A model generated the notes under the pieces. It did no database searches, had not been told where the DNA came from, and saw only the letters and a list, made by a program, of their open reading frames with translations. DNA of 64,000 nt from positions 23,958,727 through 24,022,726 of the forward strand of contig NC_134115.1 in the NCBI RefSeq assembly GCF_040939455.1, given 5' to 3'. Within the stretch, counting starts at the first letter, position 1, and the number at the start of each line of letters is the position of its first letter. The stretch comes from Microcebus murinus (Eukaryota; Chordata; Mammalia; Primates; Cheirogaleidae). Below, one piece after another: positions 10,873-23,290 of the stretch. A program made the position numbers and the translations under genes.

Positions 10873-11994
10873 CTATACTTTTCTTTTAGAAAAATGATAT
10901 CTTTTATCAGATTAGGCAAGTTTCTTTCCTTTCCCAGTTTTCTATGTTTTTTTTTTTTTTACCATGAACTGATATTAAAATTTATAAAATACTTGACCAT
11001 AATTTTTTGTTTATTCTGTTAGTATGGTGAAAATATAGTTTCTTGCTTTAGTCTGTTAAGGTTGTATAAAATATACTTATTAATTTTCTCGTGTTAAACC
11101 TTATATTACAGTATTCCTGGAATGAACTAGACTTGATTTTTCTGAATTATGACACATACACACATGAATATTCAATATTAACATATTAAAACATGTGAGA
11201 TATATGTTAATATTTTGTTTAGAATTTTTGAATCTATATTCATGAATGAGATTAACCTGTATTTTTTGTTTATTATAAGGTTATTGTTAGGTTTTGTGTC
11301 AAGATTACTGTGGTCTTGTAAAATGGAATTGGAGCTATTCCTGATTTTTTAATTTTTTAGAAGTGCTTTTACCAATTGAAGTTATTCTTTTCTTACATAT
11401 TTGTTTGATATTTACTGGCAAAGCCATCTGGACTTGAAGTCTTTGTGTATTTGTGTGAATGTGGGAGATGTTTATAGAAACACATTCAAGAACTCTAATA
11501 GGCATAGGAATATTCAGATTTTCTATTTTGGGGGGTCAATTTCAGTATGTTGTGTTTTTCTAGGAATTTGTCTTTACAATTAAATTTTAAAATATATTGG
11601 GAGAAAGATATTACAATATTATCTTACCATCTTTGTAATTCCTTTAATAGCTGTAGCTTCGCACCTTTTTCATTTTGGATCTTTGTTGTTAATACCACAT
11701 TTTTTTGATTAACCAATTTTACATCTTTTCAATAAACCAGCTTTTACATCACTGATCATCTATATTTTAGGTTTGTTTTTTATTTCTTTCTCTGTTCTTT
11801 ATTATTTTTCTTTCTTTTTACTTACTTTGGGTATAATTTACTGGTTTTTAAAGAACTTTATGAAATGGATGCTTAGATCATACATTTTTCAGCCTTTCTT
11901 CTTGAGCTAGCATGTGATAAAAGGACCACAATACACTTTAACTACATTTATCTCCTTTCTGACCTCTTATATGCTATTGTTGTGTATTTTATAG

Positions 11995-12390
11995 TAAATA
12001 ATAAACTTTTTGTTTCTCTATGTTCCTCAAATTTGGGCTATCTCTATAACTTGCTTTGACTAATAGAATGTGACAGAATGATGCTGTATAACATCCAAGT
12101 CTGGATTTAAGAAATCGTTGGAGCCAGCTATCATGCCGTGAACTCAAGCTGAATGGAGAGGCTAAATGGAGGAGAATGGTGGTACAGCAGTCAACAGCCC
12201 TTCCTGATATTTCAGTCTGTAACCAACACTGTCTGCCAGCCATGTTAGTAGGTTATCTTGGACTATTCAGCCAAGTTGGGCATAATGACTACATCCTCAG
12301 ATGATGCCACATGGAACAGAAGAGCTACCCCATCTTAGCTCAGCTCACATTGCAAAATTGTGAAAGATAATAAAAGATTGTTTTTGTTTT
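11995..12390 (+). mobile_element. MLT1-like LTR (MaLR)
   Basis: The strings 'gactaatagaatgtgacaga' (12058), 'ccagccatgttagtaggtta' and the end 'ttgtgaaagataataaaaga', followed by 'tgttttaact', follow the order of an MLT1-type LTR 3' half. A C-run (12396-12405) follows at its decayed 3' end. The minus frame at 11989-12243 lies in it and is chance. Confidence 0.6.
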
Positions 12391-12405
12391 AACTCCCCCC
12401 CCCAA

Positions 12406-13635
12406 GTTTTGATGTGGTTTGTGATATTTTATACATTATCAAAATAGCAACTGCCATTCAAGAATTGAATCAATTAATAAATATGTGACTTTTAAAAATA
12501 GCAATGAGATACAATGGTGATTACCTGGATAAGTTTCTGTTAATTCTTCATATATTAAAAAGAAAAAAGGCAAATGTAGATTCATGAAAGAAACAGTGAA
12601 TAAAAATTGGCTGGATTGTTGCAAAAAACCTGGAAATTCTTGAAGACAATTATGTTATTTCTCAGTTATGTAAATGTGGACTTGTAACAAATGCATCTAT
12701 TATTTTCTATAAGAGAGTAAGCACCATTAGTGAATAAGGCTATCTATCTGGCACAATAAAATCAGAAGTGAGCATGGGTGGACATTATGTTTTATGGAAT
12801 TTATATACATGTTTGAGTCCCTACTTTTTATTAGATGTCTTATAACCAAAACACCTGTTCACCTTCAAGAAACATATCAGTACCTTCATACCTATAAATT
12901 ATCATAAATTTTAAAATTTTCAGTGTAAAGTAGGAAATTATTTGTTTAAAGTCCTCTGCCACAACTTCCATAAAGACATGCCTAAACTATCCATAGGAAG
13001 ATAGGTATTATCAATATGTTTTTCTTCAAGAAGCACAGGAAGTCAGACTTCTTACATTTTGCCATCAGTCTGATATCCAGTTCTTCCTTAACCATAATCT
13101 AAACCTCCCTATCAATTTATGTCCTGCTCCTTTTGCTTATTCTCTCATGGAAATAGAAAAGATTTCTTATAAAATCCTAAAGGAGATACTCAGTAATTAT
13201 TGCTAAAAGAGAAAATTGACATAAGAAACAAGAGCATTTTTATTTTTTAGGGGGAAGGAAAAGAACAAGATACAAAATAGGAGATAAACAGGAAAAAAAA
13301 TTGCTAGGTCTTTAGTATTTTAAAAATATCCTAGATATGTTTTTATGGTGTGCCTCAATTTCTTTCACTGCTGTAGTTGCCTTTTGCATAAAGAAATATT
13401 GTGTTTTGTTGAGAAAGTTATAAACAAGTTATTCCAATTTTCCTTTCTCCGTGTTGTTAAAGCAGTGCACTTTTTAACTGTGACAGACTCTTCATACTTT
13501 ATATTCTTTTCATTTTAAAGAAGAAAAGTTCAGGGAACCAAAGGTATAACAACTTACTTTGGTTATTTGACATTATAAAAGACTGAAATTTTCAAGAAAA
13601 TAAACATCAAAGCCTTTATTATTTTTGATGAAATC
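12406..13635. other. Unassigned DNA
   Basis: AT-rich sequence with no repeat, exon or structural RNA that I can name. A short minus frame (12439-12624) has no recognisable domain. Confidence 0.5.
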
Positions 13636-14420
13636 TATTTCACTTCCTAAGAGTAAGCCAATACTAAGACGCATGAGATATTTTAGCATTCAAATACACA
13701 CTGATATATTTCAGCATGTATTGCCTAACAATAGGGACATTCACCTTCATAAACAAAATACAATTATTACACCACATAAATTTAACATTCACAATTCTGT
13801 TATCTTACATATAGTTCATATACAAATTTCCCCAATTGTTCCAATGGTATTTTTTTATACCATTTGTTGCTTTATTTGATTCAAGATCCAACCAAGAATT
13901 GTACATTTCATTTGTCATGTTCCATTAGTCTCCATAATCTAGTATGATTTGCCAGCCTTTCTGTGTCTTTCATGATATTTGCATTTTTGAAAACATCTAA
14001 GTAGTCATTTTGAAAAATGCCTCTCATTTTAGATTCTTTCCTCATGATTAGCTCCAAGTTAAACTTTTTTTTCCTTTTTTTTGCAGAAATACTATGTAGG
14101 TTATATTGTGATTTTTGTATCTCACTGATTGTCAAATTAGATTGTTTTGGTTAAAGTGGTATCTGCCAGAATTTTCCATTGTAATTAATATATAGCCTAT
14201 AAAATGACACATTGACACAGTGAATATCTTATTCCTCAACATTTCTATATCCTTTGGTTTTCTTGCCTGAGTCAATAATTATTATGGTGATGTAATACAG
14301 TGATATTCTATTTCCATTACCTGATGGATTTTGCCACTTTTTATGTTGAATTAATGCAGTACATATGTTTTATTTAGAGTTGTCTAGTATCCCTCATAGT
14401 AACACTATACTGGGTTTCCT
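13636..14420 (-). mobile_element. L1M (L1MC/L1ME-type) 3' region
   Basis: The stretch contains, in antisense order, strings common in these old L1 tails: 'gcctaacaatagggacattc', 'caaatttccccaattgttcc', 'tttgtcatgttccattagtc', 'ctgtgtctttcatgatattt', 'tggtatctgccagaattttc' and 'tgcctgagtcaataattatt'. A paralogous tail lies at 19955-20633. Open frames at 13625-13879 and 13908-14135 are incidental. Confidence 0.65.
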
Positions 14421-14703
14421 TTGGGAAACCACTATTCTTCTCCATGTGATTTGAGGCTTTCCCCCAGTTCCAAGGATAGTCCAGGATGACTGTCTAATCT
14501 TACCTCTCTGGAAATAAATAAGTGTTTAAAGAATGGGCACATGATGCCCCAAAACTCTAATGAGGTCAGTATAACAGATTAGCTGAGATTTCTGTAAAAG
14601 TGAAGCTCTCTTTCATAGGAATTACCAGAGATATCATCATTCTTTCTCGGAAGCATCGTACTATATGTTTCAATTGTTCAATTGACCACCCATCAAGTAC
14701 CAC
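14421..14703. other. Unassigned DNA
   Basis: Short spacer between the L1M tail and the MaLR LTR; nothing recognised. Confidence 0.5.
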
Positions 14704-14872
14704 TGTTATGGGCTGAATGGTGTCCCTTAAAAATTCATATGGTAGGAATCCAAACCCCTAGCACCTCATATTTTGACTGTATTTGGAGAGAGTGCTATTA
14801 AAGGCATAATTAAGATTAAAGGAGATCATTAGGGTGGTCCCCAATCCACTATGACTGGTGTCCTTATAAAAA

Positions 14873-16878
14873 TAAATTAATTAGTCCCTTCAAGATAAAA
14901 ATTCTCAACAAACTGTGTATAGAAGCAATATACTTCAAAATAATAAACAAAATATAACAAAATAATAAAATACTTCAAAATAATAATAATAATAATATAT
15001 GACAAACCCACAGCTAATATACTGAATGAGGAAACATTGAAAGCGTTTCCACTAAGATCTGAAACAAGAATAGGTTGTCCACTTTCATCATTTTTATTTA
15101 ACATAATTTCTGGAAGAACTAGTTAGAGCAATTAGACAAGAAAAAGAAATAAAGGGCATCCATATTGAAAGGAAAAAGTCAAATTATTCTTGTCTGTAGG
15201 TGACATGATCTTATATTTAGAAAAATCTAAAGACTCTACTAAAAAATTTGTAGAGCTTATAAGTGAATTCAGTAAAATTGAAGGATACAAAATCAACATG
15301 TTTTGATTTCTATATGCTAACAGCATATAGTAATGTTTCTTTATGCTAACAGCAATCAATCTGAAAAAGAAATCAAGAAAACAATTCCATTTATAATAGC
15401 TATGCAAAAAACCTATGAATAAATTTATTTGAAGAAATAAAAGAATCTCTAAAAGAAAAACAATAAAATACTGATGAAAGAAACTGAAGAAGATACACAA
15501 AAAATGGAAAGATATTTTATGCTTACAGATGTCCATATACAGAAGAATAAAACTAGATCCCTATTTTTCCCCATGTACAAGAATACATTCAAAATGAATT
15601 AAAGACTTAAATCTAAGACCTGAAACTAGGAAACTTCTAGAAGAAAATATTGAGGAAATGCTATAGGACATTAGTCTGTGCAAAGGTTTTTGGGTAAGAC
15701 CTCAAAAGCATAGGCAACAAAAGCAAAAATAGACAAATGGAATTATGCTAAGCTAAAAAGCTTTTGCACAGCAAAGGAAAAAATAAAAAAAGTGAAGCGA
15801 CAACCTACAGAATGGGAGAAAATATTTGCAAACTATCCATCTGACAACAGATTAATAACCAGTATATATAAAGAGCTCAAATAATTCAATAGCAAAAAAC
15901 CAAATAATCCATTTAAAAATGGGCAAAATACCTGAATAGACATTTCTCAAAAGAAGACATACAAATGGCCAAGAGATATGTGAAAAAATATTCAATATCA
16001 GTAATCATCAGGGAAATTCAAGTCAAAACCACAATGAAATATCATCCCACTTCTGTTAAAATGACTATTATCAAAGACAAAAAATAACAGTTACTGGTGA
16101 AGATGCAGAGAAAGGGGAATGCTTGTACCCTGTTGGTAGGGATGTAAATTAGTACAGCCACTAGGGAAAACAGTATAAAAATTCTTCAAAAAATCATAAA
16201 TAGAACTACTATATGATCCTGCAATCCCATCACTGGGTGTGTATTCAAAAGAAAGGAAATCAGTATATTGAAGAGACATCAGCCCTTCCATGTTTACTGA
16301 AGCACTATTCACAATAGCCAGGGTATGGAATCAACCTGTGTCTATCAATGGATAAATGGATAAAGAAAATGTGGTATATAAACATAATTAAATACTAATT
16401 ATGCATAAAAAAAGAATGAAATTTTATCATTTGCAGCAACATGGATGGAACTGGAGGTCATTATATTAAATGAAATAAACCAGGCACAGGACAAATATTG
16501 CATGCTCATACTCATGTGGGAACTAAAAAAGTGATTCTTGGAAATATAGAGTGGAATAATGATTGCCAGAGGCTGGGAAGGGTAGAGGAAGGGAGGGAGA
16601 TATAGAGAGGTTGGTTAATGGCTACGAAAATTCAGTTAGATAGAAGGAATACATTTTAGCAAAATTTATTATATATTTCAAAATAACTAGAAAAGAGGAA
16701 TTAAAATGTTGCCAACACACAGATAGATGTTTGAGGTGATGGATATCTCAATTACCTTGATTTGATCATTATACATCATATGCATGCATCAAAATATCAC
16801 ATATACACCCCAAACATGTACAACTATTATATACCAATAAAAAAAAAACGTGTAAAAAAAAAAAACAAAAATAAAAAT
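14873..16878 (+). mobile_element. 5'-truncated L1, inserted in the LTR
   Basis: Sense L1 ORF2 sequence begins around 14885 ('agataaaaattctcaacaaa'), passes the reverse-transcriptase segment ('ataggttgtccactttcatc', then the degenerate catalytic YADD-box region near 15200) and continues through the ORF2 C-terminus ('gtgggaactaaaaaagtgat') and a 3' UTR ending 'tatataccaat' plus an A-rich tail (16838-16878). Many stops and small indels show it is old. The minus-strand frames at 14877-15104, 15132-15536 and 16091-16312 are antisense shadows of this element. Confidence 0.88.
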
Positions 16879-16993
16879 GCCAGGGCACACCACTCTATGT
16901 GTAGCTGTCATTCCTTTTTCTTTGAGAAAATGACAATTCTTCCACTTGGAAATAAAACCCTAAATTGTAGAGATGCCAAAAACAAAAAAAAAA
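16879..16993 (+). mobile_element. Probable L1 3' transduction with second poly(A)
   Basis: After the L1's own A-rich tail come about 100 bp (16879-16977) that are neither L1 nor LTR. They carry AATAAA at 16951-16956 and, 21 bases later, a second A-rich tract (16978-16992). The LTR resumes directly after. This is the layout left when L1 transcription reads past its weak signal and uses one in the source locus's flank. The frame at 16762-17007 is chance. Confidence 0.65.
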
Positions 16994-17222
16994 GAGAGAA
17001 AGATTAGGACACAGACACGCAAGGAGGAAAGACCATGCATGTGAGGACACAGGGACAAGCTGGATGTCTACAAGCCAAGGAGAGAGGACTCAGGACAAAA
17101 CCAACCCTGCAGACACCTTGATCTTAGACTTCTAGCTTCCAGAACTGTGAGGAAATAAATATCTGTTGCTTAAGTGCCCAGTCAGTAGTACTTTGCTATG
17201 GCAGCCCTAGCAAGGTGTTGCA

Positions 17223-19599
17223 ACCGTTTGGTGTAAAGTCTGGACCTGGTGGTGAGATTCCTGAGCTTTCTATGGAATCTGATGGAGGGGAGGCCACAGA
17301 ATGCATAGCACAGAGGTACAGAGAAACAGCCCTTGGTCTACTTTTCAGTGAAGTCAGCCATCCTGCAAAATACTGAGTTATATGAACCAATACATTTTTT
17401 AAATTGTTTAAATTGGATTTATTTTTGTCAAAATGCAGATCCTTGCAGATGAATGTAGTATAGGGCACCAGCAATCCTAGCCCCTTTATGCCCAGCCTAG
17501 AGTTGTTGACCAGCTTCAGGTTATCTGGGTTACACTGGGTAGAGCTATATTCTCAGGATAGAGGCAAGCTCTCAGGAGGAGTCTGAGGGAGTAGCTCAAG
17601 AGTTTGCAATGGAAGGGATGAGTTAACCAGGGGAGGGAGACCTGAGCCTTCCTATAGTGGGCGTGGTGTAAGACAAGGGCAGAGGTTCTGGTTAGGAGAA
17701 TGACACTTCATGTGAGTGTCATCCAAGTTCAATGAATAGAAATTGCAGAGGAAAATGTATAGAACTGGACTTTATGCTTTGTTCAGATAATGCCTGCTCT
17801 GCTACCCTGTTCCAAATTTTTCTATCACGTTATGACTTTTGTCCTTTCAATCAAAGTTATCATGCTTATTCTCTGTCTCAAAGGCAAGTTGTGAGGATGA
17901 ATTGAACAATTTGCAGGCCATTTCAAGTTTCTTAGAGAAAAATCCTTGACCTCTAGATACAGGTTTTGACCTGCATTTTTCTTATTTAATGCATCAGTGA
18001 TTGTACTTTAGGGGTAAACAACTGTTGGGCAAATTAAACACATAATGTAGGTTCATTGATAATTTATGTGTTTATTTCAGCTCCCCATGCTAACTATCAA
18101 TAACTGTATAAGTCCAGAGAATCATATATAAAATGAATTTTTTCCCAATTATGCTCATATTTCATACTTTTCATGAAAAAAACCTGTAGAAAGTCTAATA
18201 AAATTCTTAGATCAATTTCTGAGAACATAGGGAACTTCTATTCACTTACAGCTTAAGCATTAATTTTAACTTCAAAAATGGGTATTGTTTCTTTGGTTTT
18301 AGAAACCAAAACTTATCATTTAAAAAAATTGATTTTCTATCACAGACCAATAAATACATAAAACACTTTATTAAGAATATTAAAAATTATAAAAAGAGAC
18401 TGTCAATTTAGCACACATTTTGAATTTAATGAGCTTCATCCAGAATCAGTACCTGGTGTAATACACAGCAAATTTAAAAGATATTAGTTCCTAGCATTTC
18501 CATGCCAACTTCTCCACCTTTAGGTACCCTTTTTACCCTTATGGGGAAGCAACATATATACTAGGTAGGTTCTTGGAGATTCTGTGGTTGATGACACAAT
18601 TGTATGGATACTTTATACTATTCTTTTTTGCTACAGTTAGGGGTAAAACTCTAGTGAGTAAAATGCCTTTCGGATCTAGATTACCTATGTAACATCGTAT
18701 CTAAATTTGTTACAGAGTGTTAAAGTCCAAGAGGTTACATCGTTAATTAAAAAATGTGTCTTATTTTAAACAAATTCAAAATAGGCAAACAGATTTCTCA
18801 TCAAAATATTTAAATGGCTAAGATTTACAAATAAATCACAATGGAATGTCATCACCTGCATGGGTGTAACTGAGGTATACATGGGTAGTTGTCATCTGAA
18901 TAATTCAGCAACCTTCTAACTTGTTCCCAGATATCATTCTTCCCCTTTCATTACCCTACATCCCACCGTGATGTATTGCCCTCACTGGGGTCAAGATATC
19001 TTTGTAAAATATTTGTAATCTCAAACTAAACCTATTATGGAAGAAAAAGGTGACACACATAGAGGTCTTAACTCTAGGTGGTGAAACATGCAGAATCGAT
19101 CACTAGGAAAGATTTTTAGTAACTATTAACTAGAACTTCAAGTGATAGAATCAAATGCAAATAAAGTCACAGAAATTTAAAGGAGGCCTTCTTTATTCTC
19201 CTTTACTTTCCCTAAGAAAAATACCTTGGTCTTGAGGCCTTAGACTTTAAACCTCTATTATCTGAGGACATCCTACAGAGGTTTGCTGAGAACATACTTC
19301 CTGTAACTTCTTCCCGAGCCCCTCCTTCCCTTAGCCCACTGGCTCTCATCACCCTTGCATTAGCATCGTTTCCTCAGATGACCCCTCCTACCATCTAAGC
19401 AGGGGGGCTCTTACTTTAGCTATCATTGATGGATGAGGTGGGAATAGAATTGAGTCCTCTGAATCCCGAGAAAGGAGGACAAGAGTGGGTTCTCAGGTTG
19501 GATTCACTGAAAGACAAACCTTTACCCTTTGAAGATAATTTCCTCTTCTATTCTTTATTATGCTAAAAGAATTGTTTTGTTGCTTTTCTTTGCCTTGAA
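17223..19599. other. Unassigned DNA
   Basis: No recognisable repeat, exon or RNA gene in about 2.4 kb. A perfect short hairpin sequence (TTTGGTTT, TAG, AAACCAAA) lies near 18293-18313. The plus frame at 19529-19738 runs into the following L2 and is not coding. Confidence 0.45.
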
Positions 19600-19954
19600 T
19601 GACATGACACTGTTTCTCACATCAGTCCCAGACTTACCAAATCTTGTGACCTGGTGTATGGGACCCTACGTGATTAGGTCTCTGCCTCCCCTTCCATTTT
19701 CCTCAGAGCCCATTTTCTCTGATACCTCTGTGCTCTAGCTACCTTAGACTTCTCTGATTTGAGCACTCAGCTGCCTCAAGGTCTCCTGTGCCTGGAATGA
19801 TTTCCTAACACAGTGCATTCCTCACTTCGCCCTGACCTTCTCTTTATCTTTCAGGCGTCATCTGGAGTGTCACTTTGTGAGGCAAACTTCCTTATAGACT
19901 AGGTTATGCCCTAACCACATGTCCCATAGCAGACTGGACAACACCTTTGCAAGA
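19600..19954 (+). mobile_element. L2 fragment, left part
   Basis: Strings matching the L2 ORF2 C-terminus occur in order: 'gtatgggaccctacgtgatt', 'tctgtgctctagctacctta', 'ctcctgtgcctggaatgatt', 'gagtgtcactttgtgaggca'. The L2 3' tail resumes at 20634 after an inserted L1M tail. Confidence 0.7.
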
Positions 19955-20633
19955 AATATCTTTTTTAAAAAAAAAAAAAAAAACTTTCTGTAAGTTTTTA
20001 ATTTGAAGCTTACACAGAAATTACAAGAATAGTAAATACAACATCCTTGACCCAGATTCATCTATTGTTAATATTTTGTAATATTTTGTCTCATTAGCTT
20101 TATTGTTTGAAACCTCTCTCTCTCTCTCTGTCACATACAACATATACACTCATAATATTATTTTTCTGAACCATCTGAGTGTAAGTTGTATACATCATAG
20201 CATTTTATTCCTAAATGCTTCAGCGTGTGTTTTCTAAGAATAGGGATATTCTCTTTCATAACTACAGTAAAGTTATCAGCTGTAGTAAACTTAACATTTA
20301 TCTTATTTTTTACCTAATTCCCATCTATATGCCATTTTTGTTAATTTACCCACTAATGTGCTTTGATGGCATTTATTTTTATAATACAGGGTACAGTCTA
20401 GGGCCTAGGCTTTTTTAGTTATCTTATTAATCTCAAAAAATTCCCACAGTTTTATTTTTCAAGAAACTGATATTTTTGAAGATTAAGGTCCTCTTTTTCC
20501 TTAAAGAGATCATTTTTAATTTTGCTTTTGTCTGATGTTTCACCATAGTTGGACTTATGTTCTGCATTTCAGGCTGTAATAATGCATAAGTGACATTGTG
20601 TTGTGTCAGGGGCATCATCGCTCTTTTAATTAT
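19955..20633 (-). mobile_element. L1M 3' region inserted in L2
   Basis: It contains 'gcttacacagaaattacaag', 'taagaatagggatattctct', 'cttttgtctgatgtttcacc' and related strings of antisense L1MC/L1ME tails, similar to 13636-14420. A run of A and T residues marks the left edge (19963-19983). A CT-dinucleotide run (20116-20130) lies inside. The frames at 19870-20061, 20215-20418 and 20433-20618 are incidental. Confidence 0.65.
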
Positions 20634-20785
20634 TCCTTTGTGCCTGTCCTCCTTGCTGGACAGTAATCAGCAAGAGGGCAGTGGCCAGCTTTGTTCTACT
20701 TAACATTTTTAGCTCCAGAACTGACCATAGGGCCTGGCGCATTATAGGTGCTAAATAAATATTTGATGACTGACTGAAGTGACAG
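20634..20785 (+). mobile_element. L2 3' end, right part
   Basis: The stretch reads 'gcaagagggcagtggccagc', 'ttagctccagaactgacca', 'ggcctggcgcattataggtg' and 'ctaaataaatatttgatgac', the classic L2 tail. It completes the L2 begun at 19600. Confidence 0.8.
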
Positions 20786-21339
20786 TATAGATTTTGACTT
20801 AACTTTTCAGAAGCCTGCCTGAAGTTGAGATGCAGTTTTGCACTGCTCTGTAGGAATTATTTTGTTGCTACTGAATTTTTAAAATGGGTCAGGATGAGGA
20901 CCCCAGGCTCTTTGTCCCCTCCTTCCTGATCAAGAAGTAGATTCGAGCTAGATTTACCTCCTTTTATACCTTTCTCCTTTCACCATTGTAGGCGCAAAAT
21001 CCTCAGTGATCAGTGAGTATGCCCCATTATGAGTGGCCTCAGTGTGAGAAAATACATATTTCTCTTCATTTTGCCAAAAAAACTGAAGGCATTTTTTTTT
21101 CTCAGACAGCAATGAATGCATATTAAATGAACTGTAATTGTCTGCTAAATGTATTTCATAAACAAGCAAACCAGAGCTAGATTTTTTTGAGCCTTTAAAA
21201 TACTCAGGATACTAAAAATATCCTGTCAACCTTGAGCACAAAGCTGTCAAGCCAGAAACATTAAGCATTTCTGAAAAAGAATTTGGAGGAGGTTGGTGGA
21301 GAAACATTGAAATTCATTGTGAATCTCATTTTTTAAGAA
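20786..21339. other. Unassigned DNA
   Basis: No repeat or exon is recognised. A minus frame (20954-21169) has no known domain. Confidence 0.5.
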
Positions 21340-22720
21340 TGAGGAGGCAGCTATAACATTGATGCGTATTTATCCTAAATGAAAAGAATGAATGAATTCC
21401 ACTCACGCTGTAGGATGCACAACTCGGCGAGATTTTGCACATTATGGGATTTTTCTCCTTTTGCTTTTCAGGAGTGTTATCTCCGGTTGGTTTGTGAGAC
21501 AGGTATATGTCATTAAGTGGCGAGGTGAAAGCTAAAAAATTTAAAAAATAAGAATATCTCTATGTGTTTATAGGCATTGGAGAAAGGTTCCTAAATATGA
21601 AAATGTCTCAAACTGTTTTTTTCAGAGTTTGACAATCTTTTTAAATGCTCCCATTTGAAAAGTATTTGCAGTAATGAACTGTTAGTCAGAACTAAAACCG
21701 AGAAAGAAGAAAAACAGAAAGCCCAGCGAGGAGCATTTTCTGCTGGGGAGTCCACTGGCATTCAGTTGTCTCATTTAATTATCCCTTGTGTGATTCAACC
21801 ATTATTTATGAGCTTCTTCTTGTTCTTAAAGAGCTCTGGGCTCTGCTTGCCAATGTTATGGCATATGACGCGGCACAGTTATGCGGCTGGGGGGTGCGTG
21901 CGATAATGCATCGGTCCACACTCCTGGCATGTTTTCTATCTGAACTCATCCCCTGCCAAAAGGATGCAGAGCTCTCTCTTTAAAGATAAAACACTAACTG
22001 GGGTTTCAACATTGTGTGGGATTTGGCAGGCATCACATGCTCCTGCATTATTTAGGTAGAATAGAGTCCCTAAAATGTAAGCAGTACAAGTTCAATAAAA
22101 ATCATTTGCATGGGATTTACACCAGTTTCTGTCTGATAGTATCTCTGCCACTTGCGAAGAGGAAATGAATTCATAGAAATAGTCTGATCTTAATTAATGT
22201 AGTTGTTAAACATACAATCAATTGAAGCAGTTCACATTTTTACTTTCAATCCAAACTCCCCTCCCACTTCCATCGCCAGTTTGAATTAAATAGTCCATTG
22301 TGGATCTGCCTTGCTTTCTGCTGAGTTAGAACGTTGCTACAAAATGTAAAAGCAACAAAAACATCCCACTAGTTTCTGGGTGGAAAAAGGGGAGGGTGGA
22401 ATAATGATTAATAGTGAAAAACGCTGAAGAAATTCAGCTGATGAATGTTGCCAGCAGCATCATAGCTATTTAAAACAAATGAGTACCATTGATTTGAATA
22501 TAATATGTGGATAAATGGTCATTAATGAGGTTAACAGTGGTTTTTGTTATTAGTAGCTCAACTTGGCTCCATCTCAAGCTAAGTAAAAACTCATCACCTA
22601 ACAAATATTTTTTAAATGAAAATTATTTCTTCAGAAGAAATTGGTACTTAGTGTCTTTTAATTAAAAGGCCATGTCTAATAAGACACTTTTTTTTTCTTT
22701 TCTGTGGGAAAAATAGATCC
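21340..22720. other. Candidate conserved noncoding block
   Basis: About 1.4 kb free of any repeat I can detect, in a window otherwise crowded with them. It contains many homeodomain-type cores (TAATTA/TTAATT near 22190, 22505 and 22655), E-box-like and AT-rich motifs, and CpG sites that have escaped decay (21865-21915). Such texture is typical of developmental enhancers in gene deserts. Frames at 21655-21906 and 21786-21983 do not resemble proteins. The call is inference only. Confidence 0.3.
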
Positions 22721-23057
22721 CTAACACTGAAAAATATCTAGTTGACCAGGTCTCCTGGATGCCAATAAACAAATTGTTCAGTAGAATTGACTAAGCAAAT
22801 TGTGGTGAACCATTGATTTGGCCAGCCTCTAAAGTTTGCAGAATTGTATTCTCAAACTACATTGGCATGATGCAATAGACACAACTAGTGGTGAGAAAAT
22901 TAATAAATTCTTATTCATATTTGAAAAAGACTATGAATAACAGAACACATATTTTAGCGTCACAGTCATGAGTCACAGTGGTTATAGGATTGATCTAGAT
23001 TAGTCTCCTAAGATAGAGGCCATGCAGTCAGAAAGGAGTTTGTACATATAGCCTCTT
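22721..23057. other. Unassigned DNA
   Basis: Nothing recognised. Confidence 0.5.
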
Positions 23058-23290
23058 CTAAAGAAATATTAAGGACTTTAGTATCATTAATAAAATTTGC
23101 AAATTGAATCTCCCAGGAGTCCCTCGAGCTTCTTGTACCTGGATATCTAGATTTTTAGCAAGGCCTGGGAAATTTTCCTCTATTATATCCTCAAATAGCT
23201 TATGTAACCCTTGTGCATTTTCTTCACTGCCCTGTGTATCTATTTTTGCAACAATACCACCATGTTTAAAAAAACCATAGTCCCACAATA
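23058..23290 (-). pseudogene. L1/HAL1 ORF1-like fragment
   Basis: The minus frame (76 codons) contains EENFPGLAKNLDIQVQEA followed by RGTPGRFN. This matches the conserved segment of L1 ORF1 (the RNA-binding trimeric protein) just before its C-terminal domain. Nothing of ORF2 lies to its left, as would be expected for a full L1 on this strand, so it may derive from a HAL1 element, which has only ORF1. The frame is short and isolated, therefore non-functional. Confidence 0.7.

Larger units (their letters stand above)
9078..11905 (-). mobile_element. Old L1M ORF2 fragment (interrupted twice)
   Basis: Antisense L1M strings run in order over nearly 3 kb: 'tgactcagcaccatttattg' (9450s), 'ctgttgggattttgattgtg' (10043), 'ttttgatgctactgtaaatg' (10250s), 'cctggaatgaactagacttg' (11117), 'acttactttgggtataattt' (11820s). 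They cover most of the reverse-transcriptase part of ORF2. All frames are broken. Two later insertions interrupt it: a piggyBac-type element (9606-9889) and an Alu (10579-10872). Confidence 0.8.
14704..17222 (+). mobile_element. MaLR-type LTR split by a nested L1
   Basis: The left part (14704-14872) starts TGTTATGGGCTGAATGG and runs to 'gactggtgtccttataaaa'. The right part (16994-17222) resumes with 'gagagaaagattaggacaca' and ends 'ggcagccctagcaaggtgtt' then GCA, giving TG...CA termini. The two halves are contiguous in the family consensus I remember. Everything between belongs to the inserted L1. The minus frame at 17196-17474 begins at its 3' edge and is not coding. Confidence 0.8.
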
